Of a stretch of DNA of 64,000 nt, positions 38,370 to 45,765 are shown one piece after another. Position numbers and translations under genes: made by a program. The stretch is from Herbaspirillum hiltneri N3. GTDB lineage: Bacteria > Pseudomonadota > Gammaproteobacteria > Burkholderiales > Burkholderiaceae_D. The notes under the pieces are model-generated. The model was not told the origin of the DNA. It did not search any database and was given only the letters and a program-made list of their open reading frames with translations. The stretch lies in contig NZ_CP011409.1 of the NCBI RefSeq assembly GCF_001267925.1, forward strand, positions 1 through 64,000, written 5' to 3'. The first letter of the stretch is position 1. Each line of letters starts with the position of its first letter.

Positions 38370-38882
38370 ATGCTCGGATTGACTTCGCCCGGCATCATCC
38401 ACACCCTCATTTCGCTGGTGGCTGTCGTCACCGGCGTCATCGTTCTGGTGCGGGAACACCGCATCCGCTACGCCACTAACGCCGGCAAGCTGTACGTGCA
38501 CGCCACCGTGCTGACTTGCCTGACGTCGCTCGGCATTTATCAGCACGGCGGCTTCGGCAAGCCGCATGTGCTGGCGATCATCACCTTGCTCACGCTGGCA
38601 ATCGCGCGAATGACCATCGGCAAAGGCAGGTTCGGACGGCGCAGTGCGGCGGTGGAGATGATCGCGTATTCGGCGACCATGCTGTTTCACTTCATCCCGG
38701 CACTGACCGAAACCGGCACCCGCCTGCCTGTCGGTGCGCCGTTCTTCGCGAATGCCGACGATCCCTTGCTGAAGATGCTGACCGGCGGATTGGTGCTGGT
38801 GTTCCTGGCGGGAGCGACGCTGCAGGTAGTGTGGCTGGGACGGCAGCGCGACGAGGATGCCGGCGCTGCGACGCCGGCTTGA
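38370..38882 (+). CDS. Multi-pass membrane protein, DUF2306-like
   Basis: 170 residues starting MLGLTSPG at 38370, directly after AAAAGGAGAAAGAC; a TTG 33 bases upstream is a poorer start. Four to five transmembrane helices can be drawn (about 8-28, 42-60, 68-86, 97-116, 142-162), with HGGFGKPH in a loop. The fold resembles DUF2306 inner-membrane proteins of unknown function. Stand-alone. Confidence 0.7.
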   Translation: MLGLTSPGIIHTLISLVAVVTGVIVLVREHRIRYATNAGKLYVHATVLTCLTSLGIYQHGGFGKPHVLAIITLLTLAIARMTIGKGRFGRRSAAVEMIAYSATMLFHFIPALTETGTRLPVGAPFFANADDPLLKMLTGGLVLVFLAGATLQVVWLGRQRDEDAGAATPA

Positions 38883-38958
38883 TATTTCCAGAGTAAGCAT
38901 GGACACGCAGGTTGATCCCGGAATAACCTACGGTCTTTGATTTTTCCGGGAGCAGGCC

Positions 38959-39489
38959 GTGTCGGTGCGCGTTTTCCTTCGTCTTTTCAGCCGGGTTTGT
39001 CCGCTGTCGCTGTTTTTTCTGTTCGTGTTGTCATTCATCATGACTACAGCGCATGCCGAAACGTGGACGCATGTGTCGCGAAATACAGAAGCCAAAATCG
39101 GCCCCACTGATCCCGGATCCTATGACGAGTATCTGGACACGGACTATATCGGTTACGAGGGAGAGTGGACGCTGATCCGCGTGAAGAGCGTCATGGATGA
39201 CCCGGCCAACGAGTTTCATGGCAAGCTCGAATTGTCGACCTGGGCCATTTCGTGTCGTCAGTACAAGATGGGCATGAAAGACTATAAGGCGTTTCGCGAG
39301 GTGCACGATGCGCCGTCGCAGCCGGCGTTCCAACAAGTATCGGAACGTGCCGATATCGAACGCCTTGCGAGAAATTTCCTGCCGCTCAACAAGGATGCGG
39401 TCATCACGATTTGGTATATGTATGCGTGCCTGGGAATAAGGCCGGCCAACTGGGCGGAAGCAAAAGAGAACATGTTTTCGCGCAAGTAA
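38959..39489 (+). CDS. Secreted protein of unknown function
   Basis: 176 residues from a GTG at 38959, after GGGAGCAGGCC. A signal peptide (about 1-33, ending THAETW as TAHA-ET) is clear. The mature part is small, with Tyr-rich strands (DYIGYEGEWTLIRVKS) and two Cys (SCRQY and YACLG) that may form a disulfide. It resembles short surface-adhesin-E-like periplasmic domains, but I cannot confirm a family. No close neighbours in the same operon. Confidence 0.65.
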   Translation: MSVRVFLRLFSRVCPLSLFFLFVLSFIMTTAHAETWTHVSRNTEAKIGPTDPGSYDEYLDTDYIGYEGEWTLIRVKSVMDDPANEFHGKLELSTWAISCRQYKMGMKDYKAFREVHDAPSQPAFQQVSERADIERLARNFLPLNKDAVITIWYMYACLGIRPANWAEAKENMFSRK

Positions 39490-39518
39490 CAGACGTCATC
39501 TCAAGCCGTGTGCTGCAA

Positions 39519-39809
39519 TCAGAGATGTCGGGAGACATCCATCAGATCGTGCAGTATCCGGACGATTGCCACGCCATAGGCGGTCACACGGAAATAGATC
39601 ATGTGTCGCCCCACGCTGCGGCGACGATAACCCGGACGAATATGGTCACATGCAGGCGCCGCTTGTGGCGCCTGTGCCAGCTCCTCAAAGGCCGCCATCA
39701 GGATGTCGGTGTAACGATCTGCCTGCTCTGCGCTCCACTTAAGGCGGGTATAAGTCCATACCGCCTCGAGGTCACGCTCGGCGGCGGGACTAAGACGGTA
39801 TTCAGCCAT
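39519..39809 (-). CDS. parE: ParE-type toxin (RelE/ParE superfamily)
   Basis: 96 residues starting MAEYRLSPAAERDL at 39809. The ParE/RelE fold pattern is clear: AERDLEAVWTYTRLKW, then ILMAAFEELAQAP, RRRSVGRHMIYFRV and the terminal VRILHDLMD strand. ParE toxins typically poison DNA gyrase. Its start lies inside the end of parD (8-base overlap), giving the standard antitoxin-first coupling. Confidence 0.92.
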   Translation of the reverse strand: MAEYRLSPAAERDLEAVWTYTRLKWSAEQADRYTDILMAAFEELAQAPQAAPACDHIRPGYRRRSVGRHMIYFRVTAYGVAIVRILHDLMDVSRHL

Positions 39810-40047
39810 GCCTGGCTGACATTCTCTGCTTGAATGCGGCGGCGTCGAAGGGGCGGGGTTCTCCGCTGGATTCACCCTCGATCAAGGCAGCCCGGATAGT
39901 CTCAACTTCAATGCTGCGTTCTTGTTCGCGTCGGATCAGATCACGGATGTATTCGCTGTCATTCGTGTAGTGACCGGCCTCAATCTGCGACTTGATCCAG
40001 CTATCCTGTTTGTCCGTCAACGTAATGGTTTTGCGCACGGTTCCCAT
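39802..40047 (-). CDS. parD: ParD-type antitoxin (ribbon-helix-helix)
   Basis: 81 residues. An N-terminal ribbon-helix-helix DNA-binding part (VRKTITLTDKQDSWIKSQIE, then YTNDSEYIRDLIRREQE) is followed by a toxin-binding tail (RPFDAAAFKQRMSARHG). It neutralises ParE and represses the operon. The ATG follows CGGGAGATTGCCTC. The inverted repeat at 40073 upstream is the likely operator. Confidence 0.93.
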   Translation of the reverse strand: MGTVRKTITLTDKQDSWIKSQIEAGHYTNDSEYIRDLIRREQERSIEVETIRAALIEGESSGEPRPFDAAAFKQRMSARHG

Positions 40048-40072
40048 GAGGCAATCTCCCGGTAGATATCAG

Positions 40073-40094
40073 TAGTGCGACAAAAATCACACTA
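40073..40094. promoter_or_regulatory. parDE operator candidate
   Basis: TAGTGCGA (40073-40080), six-base spacer CAAAAA and TCACACTA (40087-40094) form inverted 8-base arms with one mismatch. It lies 26 bases upstream of the parD start in its promoter region, where ParD would bind. Confidence 0.55.
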
Positions 40095-40154
40095 TTGGTG
40101 CATTATTGCGCACATTTATCTGAAATGCCAGGCGTCGCTCCAACTGCCGAAGAT

Positions 40155-40526
40155 CTAGGTCACCAACGCCGCGATGGTCAACAGGCCTGCCACCCACAAC
40201 GCCGGCTTCCCCGTCCGCAACAACGAGCGCGGTGCGTAACAAAGCTGCAGCACGATGAGCAGGGCGGCGATGGTCATGGTGCCGAGCCAGGCCACCGGGC
40301 CGATGCCCCAGCCGCTGTCGCGCACGCACACGGCAAAGGCGACCACAAGCGCCAGCCTCGCAAGCAGGCGGCTGCGCCGGCGCAGCATGGCGCTCGGTTC
40401 AGCGCTGCGGCCATGGATGTCGGCGTAGTGGCGGTCCATCGCCAGGCTCAGCGCGACCCAGGCGCTGTAGGTCAGCGCCAGCGTCGCCAGAAAGGGCAGC
40501 GGGATCAGCTCCGCCAGGTTCATCAT
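40155..40526 (-). CDS. DUF3325 membrane protein of an iron-uptake operon remnant
   Basis: 123 residues starting MMNLAELIPL; two adjacent ATGs overlap the upstream stop (ATGATGA), and AGGAGG lies four bases before. Three to four membrane helices are predicted (about 8-26, 55-68, 72-90, 101-120). DUF3325 proteins accompany TonB-dependent receptors and PepSY membrane proteins in betaproteobacterial ferric-siderophore operons. Here the upstream receptor and PepSY genes are fused remnants, so this gene may be a leftover. Confidence 0.75.
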   Translation of the reverse strand: MMNLAELIPLPFLATLALTYSAWVALSLAMDRHYADIHGRSAEPSAMLRRRSRLLARLALVVAFAVCVRDSGWGIGPVAWLGTMTIAALLIVLQLCYAPRSLLRTGKPALWVAGLLTIAALVT

Positions 40527-41293
40527 GCGGCCTCCTGCAGCCTGGTTTCGGATGTTTCCTGCGGACTTTGCTTGCCGGCTTTCCTGTCGGCTTTCTTCTT
40601 GCGTCCGAGATGCCGGGCAGCGAACGCCAGGCCCATGCCCAGTCCCAGCACCGTCAGGTCGAAGCCGGCCACGGACCACGGACCTTGCGCCATGAACAGC
40701 GTCACGCCCAGATGCGACGAGGTGGTGAAAACGTTGAGCACCGGTATGCCCATGAAGAGCAGGGCGCCGGTCCACAATTGCCATTGCCACATGCGGCGGT
40801 CGGGACGGATCTGCGCCAGCACGGCGGCGATCGCCCAGGCGATGAAGAACCAGCTGATCTCGGCGTCGGGCCGCTGCGGCATCGCTACCGGCAGCAGGCG
40901 GTTGGCCCAGAAGTAGGCGGCGAAGGCGATCGGCAGGCCGGCGATGGCGCCGATGTTGAGCGACATGGCGCCGCCGGCGGTGCCGGAGTTGTCGGTGACC
41001 TGCACACCGGGAATGCGGCGCATGACGTCGCCGATGGTAACGGCGCCTGTGCTTTGAATCTCCTCCTTCTTCACCACGGTGCGCGCGCCCGGATAGGTCT
41101 TCACGCTGTTTTGCAGGCCGGTGCCAAGCCAGTCGCCGCTGACCTGAATGGTCTCGAGCGTATTCGGCGTTTCAGCCGGTGTGGCTGCCTGTTGGGCATA
41201 AGCGGCGCCGGACAGTGTCATCAGCGCAGCGGCGATGGCGGCGGCACAGCGGGTTTGCGCTGCAATGGCGCGAGGAAGCGGAAGCAATGTCAT
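40523..41293 (-). pseudogene. Chimeric remnant: TonB-receptor N-terminus fused to PepSY-family C-terminus
   Basis: One uninterrupted 256-codon frame joins parts of two gene families. Residues 1-115 are the start of a FecA-like TonB-dependent receptor: signal peptide to AYAQQ, a TonB-box-like ETIQVSG, and the plug start GDVMRRIPGVQVTDN and GGAMSLNIG. At about G115 (near base 40951) it switches to the last four membrane helices of a PepSY-associated protein, AIAGLPIAFAAYFWANRLLP onward, ending in a Lys/Arg tail. The receptor barrel and the PepSY domains are missing, so neither function can survive. DUF3325 follows with a 4-base overlap. An in-frame deletion of several kilobases, or an assembly collapse, explains it. 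Confidence 0.85.
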
Positions 41294-41645
41294 GGTGATT
41301 TCTGAAAGATGAAAAAGCGCGTCGTGCGGTGTTGGCGATTCCCCGGCCAACGCTGCCGGATACGGTGCAAGGAAAATGTCAGCATTTGTAATGGATGAGA
41401 ATCATAACCATTTAGATTTTCGGAATCAAACCAAACATGCATCCCGACAAAATATTCAAAGCCAATACCGGCCTGCCCCCGCTCGAATCGTTGCAAATTG
41501 TCAACAAAGACGCCCTGCGCCACGATGTCAATTGCGGTTAGCTGAAATGGGAGGTTGCTCCGGGAAATGATGGCGCCCGGCAAATATCCGGGTGATCGTG
41601 TACGCTTTCGCGTTCTGATCGCATCTCATCCATACGGAGCAGCAA
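41294..41645. other. 352-base gene-free stretch between the receptor remnant and the SDR gene
   Basis: A divergent promoter region. The Fur-box-like site (41391-41413) lies about 100 bases upstream of the receptor start. The right half carries the Shine-Dalgarno CGGAGCAGCAA of the SDR gene. A 97-codon reverse frame here has no family resemblance and overlaps the Fur-like site, so I reject it as a gene. Confidence 0.55.
41391..41413. promoter_or_regulatory. Fur-box-like site upstream of the receptor remnant
   Basis: ATGGATGAGAATCATAACCA within this stretch matches the Fur consensus core (GAGAATCATTATCATT type) with a few mismatches. It sits in the promoter region of the chimeric TonB-receptor gene, agreeing with iron-regulated origin of that operon. 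Confidence 0.6.
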
Positions 41646-42350
41646 ATGAGCACAAGCAAAGTAGCCCTCGTCATCGGCGGCGGTAGCGGCATGGGCGCCG
41701 GCGTGGCGCAAAAACTGGCGGCCGACGGCTTCGGCGTCGGCATTCTTTCCTCTTCCGGAAAAGGCGAGTCGCTCGGCAACAGCCTGGGCGGCGTCGGCGT
41801 CACCGGCTCCAACCGCTCCGTCGCGGACCTGCAGAAAGCAGTCGATGCCTGCCTCGCGCGCTGGGGTCGCATCGACGTGCTGGTCAACAGCGCCGGCCAC
41901 GGTCCCAAGGGCAAGGTGCTCGAACTCAGCGATGAAGAATGGCTGCTCGGCATGGAGATCTACCTGATGAACGTGGTGCGCAGTGCGCGCCTGGTGACGC
42001 CGCTGATGCAACAGCAGGGCGGTGGCGCCATCATCAATATCTCGAGCTTCTCGGCGGTCGAACCGTCGCAGTCGTTCCCGACCTCGAGCGTGTTTCGCGC
42101 GGGCCTGTCGGCCTACACCAAGCTGTTCGCCGACAAATACGCACCGGAAAACATCCGCATGAACAATATCCTGCCGGGCTTCATCGACAGCCTGCCGGAA
42201 AAGCCCGGCATCAAGGAAATGATCCCGATGGCGCGTTACGGCAAAGTGAGCGAAGTCGCGGCGCTGGCCTCGCACCTGGCGTCCGACGCCGCGGCCTACA
42301 TCACCGGCCAGAATATCCGCATCGACGGCGGCATTACGCGTTCACTCTAG
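41646..42350 (+). CDS. SDR-family protein with altered active site
   Basis: 234 residues after CGGAGCAGCAA. The Rossmann motif GGGSGMG (about 11-17), NSAG and the C-terminal IRIDGGIT are normal. Aligning the helix that carries the catalytic Tyr-x-x-x-Lys gives SSVFR in place of YxxxK, so both residues are replaced (S and R). The Ser of the active site (NISSF) is kept. It may use another acid, be a weak enzyme, or bind NAD(P) in a structural or sensory role. It heads the catabolic cluster, 365 bases before the enoyl-CoA hydratase gene. Confidence 0.82.
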   Translation: MSTSKVALVIGGGSGMGAGVAQKLAADGFGVGILSSSGKGESLGNSLGGVGVTGSNRSVADLQKAVDACLARWGRIDVLVNSAGHGPKGKVLELSDEEWLLGMEIYLMNVVRSARLVTPLMQQQGGGAIINISSFSAVEPSQSFPTSSVFRAGLSAYTKLFADKYAPENIRMNNILPGFIDSLPEKPGIKEMIPMARYGKVSEVAALASHLASDAAAYITGQNIRIDGGITRSL

Positions 42351-42715
42351 GCCTGTTCAGGATTTGCAGCGAGAGGCCGCCGCCCGGCGCGCCGGGCTCG
42401 CTGGCACTTTTCCTGTCCGCTCTCAAGCCGTTCCCTCCTGAGTACCTCCCCCTGTAGCGACATTGCCCCGAAAGGGCGGCGTCGCCACGTCTGATCGTCC
42501 CCCTCTCGTTCACTTTTTCTGCGTTTTGCTGCCGCATCCGCGTGCACCGTCGCTGATCGCGCGCGGCGCAATCGTAGTGCACTGCACCGTAAAAGCGGAA
42601 GAAATGCACCTTCCGCAAGCGAAATAAGCCATTTTGCATCGCATATAGACAGGCATATAAATTTCTGTACCATGAAATAGCGGTATAAAACATTACTTAT
42701 TGCATAGGAATAGTT
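42351..42715. other. 365-base gene-free stretch before the enoyl-CoA hydratase gene
   Basis: The left part is GC-rich without ORFs of note. The right 90 bases turn AT-rich and hold the promoter at 42634-42661, a second possible -10 (TATAAA at 42684) and the Shine-Dalgarno AGGAAT. The IclR product of the cluster may bind here; no clear palindrome is seen. Confidence 0.5.
42634..42661 (+). promoter_or_regulatory. Probable promoter of the catabolic/ABC operon
   Basis: TTGCAT (42634-42639), 16-base spacer and TATAAA (42656-42661) form a good sigma70 promoter 54 bases before the enoyl-CoA hydratase ATG. Confidence 0.6.
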
Positions 42716-43489
42716 ATGGAAAAATTCATCAAGGTCTCACATGACGGCAACGTCGCCGTCATCACCCTCAACCGCCCTGAAAAGCTCAACGCCTGGAATA
42801 CCGAAATGCGCGCCGAGATCATCGCCGCCCTCAAACGCAGCGATCAGGATGCGGCGATCGGCGCCATCATCATGACCGGCGCCGGCGATCGTGCATTTTG
42901 TGCGGGGCAGGACCTGGAAGAGGCGCACGGTTTCGACGAGCAGCGCGCCGACGAATGGATGACCGAGTGGGAAAACTATTACCGCACGCTGCGCTCGCTC
43001 AAGAAGCCGCTGGTCATGGCGCTCAACGGCACCGCCGCCGGCTCGGCGTTCCAGGTGACGCTGCTGGGCGACATCCGCGTCGGCCACGCCGGTTCGCGCA
43101 TGGGCCAGCCGGAAATCAATTCCGGCATTCCCAGCGTCACCGGACCATGGATCATGACCCAGATGCTGGGCCTGTCGCGCACCATCGAACTGACCCTGAC
43201 CGGCCGCATGATGGAAGCCGAGGAGGCGCATCGCCTCGGCCTGATCCACCACCTGGTGCCGGCCGCCGAAGTCATGAGCAAGTCGCTCGCCATCGCGCGT
43301 GAACTGGCCGCCAAGCCGCCGGTCGCGATGCGTCTCGACAAGCAGCGCTTCTACGAAATCACCGAGCCGAGTTTTGTCGACGCCATCGCCGCCGGCCGCC
43401 GCATCCAGGGCGAAGCCTATGCCACCGGCGAACCGGCCCGCATGATGGAAGAGTTCTTCAAGAAGCGCGGGCGCACGATCGGCGGCTGA
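42716..43489 (+). CDS. Enoyl-CoA hydratase/isomerase family protein
   Basis: 257 residues of the crotonase superfamily. The oxyanion-hole stretches are AFCAGQDL and NGTAAGSAFQ. Both hydratase glutamates are present: E in GQPEINSG and E in TIELTLTGR, so hydratase activity is likely. It lies in a cluster with a CoA ligase, SDR and ABC importer, suggesting breakdown of an imported acid as its CoA ester. Start after AGGAATAGTT. Confidence 0.92.
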   Translation: MEKFIKVSHDGNVAVITLNRPEKLNAWNTEMRAEIIAALKRSDQDAAIGAIIMTGAGDRAFCAGQDLEEAHGFDEQRADEWMTEWENYYRTLRSLKKPLVMALNGTAAGSAFQVTLLGDIRVGHAGSRMGQPEINSGIPSVTGPWIMTQMLGLSRTIELTLTGRMMEAEEAHRLGLIHHLVPAAEVMSKSLAIARELAAKPPVAMRLDKQRFYEITEPSFVDAIAAGRRIQGEAYATGEPARMMEEFFKKRGRTIGG

Positions 43490-43597
43490 ACCGGATTCCT
43501 ATCCCGATCCCGCATCACGTTGCAACACACGCAAGTCCAAAGCGCCAAGGCAGTCGCAGGTCGGCAATTCCTCTAACAAGCACTTATGGGAGTACGT

Positions 43598-44656
43598 ATG
43601 ACTCAGCAATTCAACAACCATCGCCGCACCGTCCTGAAAATGGCCGGCGGTATTGCGGCTGCCGGCATTGCGCCGTCGATCCTGGCGCAAACCAGGCAAC
43701 TGGTGGTCGCCGACCCGGGCGGTCCTTACACGGCCGCCTATCGAAAGGCCTTCTACGATCCGTTTGAAAAAGCCACCGGCGTGAAGATCGTCAACGTCGC
43801 CCGCGAAGCACAGCCGGTCGCGCAACTGACCGCCATGGTGCAGACCAAAAACTTCGTGTGGGACGTCACCACGCTGACGTTGGCGCAGGACATTCCGATT
43901 CTCGAAGAAGCCGGCATGCTGGAGCCGCTCGGTATCGTGCCGACCGACTTCAAGAACATGCTGCCTGGTTCGATCACATCAAGCTTCGTCGGCGTCGACG
44001 TGTACGCGACCATCCTGGCCTACCGCACCGACAAGTTCGCCAAGAATCCTCCAAAGACCTGGGCCGACTTCTGGAACGTCGAGAAATTCCCGGGCCGCCG
44101 CTCGCTGCGCCGCAATGCCATCGACACCCTGGAGCAAGCGCTGATGGCCGACGGCGTTGCACCCGACAAACTGTACCCGCTCGATCTGGATCGCGCCTTC
44201 AAGAGCCTCGATCGCATCAAGAAACACGTCGCAGTCTGGTGGACCAGCGGCGCCCAGGCGATGCAGCTGATTCAATCCGGCGAAGTCGACATGATCTCGA
44301 CCTGGAATGCACGCGCGCAGACCGCCATCGAAGGCGGCGCACCGGTGGCGATCAACTGGAACCAGGGTTTGTATTCGATCGAAGGCTGGGGCGTGCCGAA
44401 GGGCAATCCGCGCGCCGCCGTAGCGAAGGAGTTCGTCAAATTCTGTGCCGACGCCAAGCGCCAGAGCGGCTTCACCGACACGCTGGCGTACGGCCCGACC
44501 GCGCTGGAAGCCTACAAGGACATCCCCGCTGCACGCGCCGCCATCCTGCCGACCGCACCCGCCAACATCGCCCTGATGCGTCCGCCCAGCGGCCCGTGGT
44601 GGCACAAGAACCGCAACGCGGTATCGGACCGTTTCAACGCCTGGTTACTTTCCTGA
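43598..44656 (+). CDS. Polyamine-type ABC transporter substrate-binding protein
   Basis: 352 residues starting MTQQFNNHRR at 43598, after TATGGGAGTACGT. The N-terminus has a Tat-like RRTVLK motif before a hydrophobic stretch and AxA-type cleavage (SILAQT). The mature protein is a PotD/spermidine-putrescine type binding protein (PF13416 group). The cluster context argues for an organic acid or amine substrate other than spermidine; unknown. First of three transporter genes. Confidence 0.9.
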   Translation: MTQQFNNHRRTVLKMAGGIAAAGIAPSILAQTRQLVVADPGGPYTAAYRKAFYDPFEKATGVKIVNVAREAQPVAQLTAMVQTKNFVWDVTTLTLAQDIPILEEAGMLEPLGIVPTDFKNMLPGSITSSFVGVDVYATILAYRTDKFAKNPPKTWADFWNVEKFPGRRSLRRNAIDTLEQALMADGVAPDKLYPLDLDRAFKSLDRIKKHVAVWWTSGAQAMQLIQSGEVDMISTWNARAQTAIEGGAPVAINWNQGLYSIEGWGVPKGNPRAAVAKEFVKFCADAKRQSGFTDTLAYGPTALEAYKDIPAARAAILPTAPANIALMRPPSGPWWHKNRNAVSDRFNAWLLS

Positions 44657-44670
44657 TAGCGATACAAGCG

Positions 44671-45735
44671 ATGACTGCCAGATTGCAAACACGTGCCATC
44701 AGCAAGCACTACGACAGCGTTACGGCGCTGTCGCCGACCGACCTCGACGTCAGGGACGGCGAATTCCTCACCCTGCTGGGACCGTCCGGCTCCGGCAAGA
44801 CCACGCTGCTGCAGATTCTTGCAGGACTGGTCGAGCCGAGCGGCGGTTCGTTGTTCATCAACGGCAAGGACGCCACCCACACCGCAGCCGGCGAACGCGG
44901 CATCGGCATGGTGTTCCAGAGCTACGCGCTGTTCCCGCATCTGTCGGTGTGGGAAAACATCGCCTACCCGTTGCGCATGCGCAGGATGGACAAGGCGGCG
45001 ATGGCCGCCGCAGTGCGCGACGCGCTGGAAATGGTGCAGATGGGCAGCTACGCCAACCGCTTGCCGCGCGAGCTGTCGGGCGGCCAGCAGCAGCGCATCG
45101 CGCTGGCGCGCTGCTTTGTCTACAAGCCGTCGGTGATCCTGCTGGATGAGCCCTTGGGGGCGCTCGACAAGAAACTGCGCGAGCACATGCAATCCGAAAT
45201 CCGCAGCCTGCACAAGGATCTCGGCGCGACCTTCATCTACGTCACCCACGATCAGGAAGAAGCACTGAACCTGTCCGACCGCATCTGCCTCATGAACCAG
45301 TCGAAGATCGAACAGATCGGCACGCCGCAGGATCTGTACGACCGTCCGGCCACGGCATTCTCGGCGCAGTTCATCGGCTACTCCAACCTGTTGTCGGGAC
45401 GGGTGCAGGACAGCGGGGCCGGTGCGCGTCTGGGCAACGGCCGTTTCGACGTGCCGCTGCCGGCGCGGCGTCCGGACGGCGCGGGAACGAACGCCGACAT
45501 CTCGCTGGTGGTGCGCCCGGAAGAAGCCTGCCTGACCGGCGTCGGCGCCGGCGACGCCTACGTCAACGGCATCGTCAGCGAAGTCGTGTTCGCCGGCTCG
45601 GATATCCGGGTGCTGGTCGATATCGGCGAAAGCCGGCCTTTCCTGCTGCGCTGCGGCCGCCGCGAAGCGCCTGCAGTGGGCGACGGCGTCGGCATCCGCT
45701 GGCATGCGGAGCACGCCGCCGTCGTGACCTGCTAA
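44671..45735 (+). CDS. Polyamine-type ABC transporter ATP-binding protein
   Basis: 354 residues starting MTARLQT at 44671, 14 bases after the binding-protein stop. Walker A GPSGSGKT (about 36-43), signature LSGGQQQRI, Walker B VILLDEPLGALD, H-loop VTHDQEEAL. A C-terminal TOBE domain (about 270-354) is present, as in PotA and MalK. A longer upstream frame overlapping the binding-protein gene is a shadow. Confidence 0.94.
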   Translation: MTARLQTRAISKHYDSVTALSPTDLDVRDGEFLTLLGPSGSGKTTLLQILAGLVEPSGGSLFINGKDATHTAAGERGIGMVFQSYALFPHLSVWENIAYPLRMRRMDKAAMAAAVRDALEMVQMGSYANRLPRELSGGQQQRIALARCFVYKPSVILLDEPLGALDKKLREHMQSEIRSLHKDLGATFIYVTHDQEEALNLSDRICLMNQSKIEQIGTPQDLYDRPATAFSAQFIGYSNLLSGRVQDSGAGARLGNGRFDVPLPARRPDGAGTNADISLVVRPEEACLTGVGAGDAYVNGIVSEVVFAGSDIRVLVDIGESRPFLLRCGRREAPAVGDGVGIRWHAEHAAVVTC

Positions 45736-45765
45736 GCCGTCGCTTCACCGATACGAGGAATCTCC

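Noticed and set aside
41290..41583. A 97-codon reverse frame upstream of the receptor remnant
   Set aside because: No family resemblance, no ribosome site, and it covers the Fur-like promoter region.
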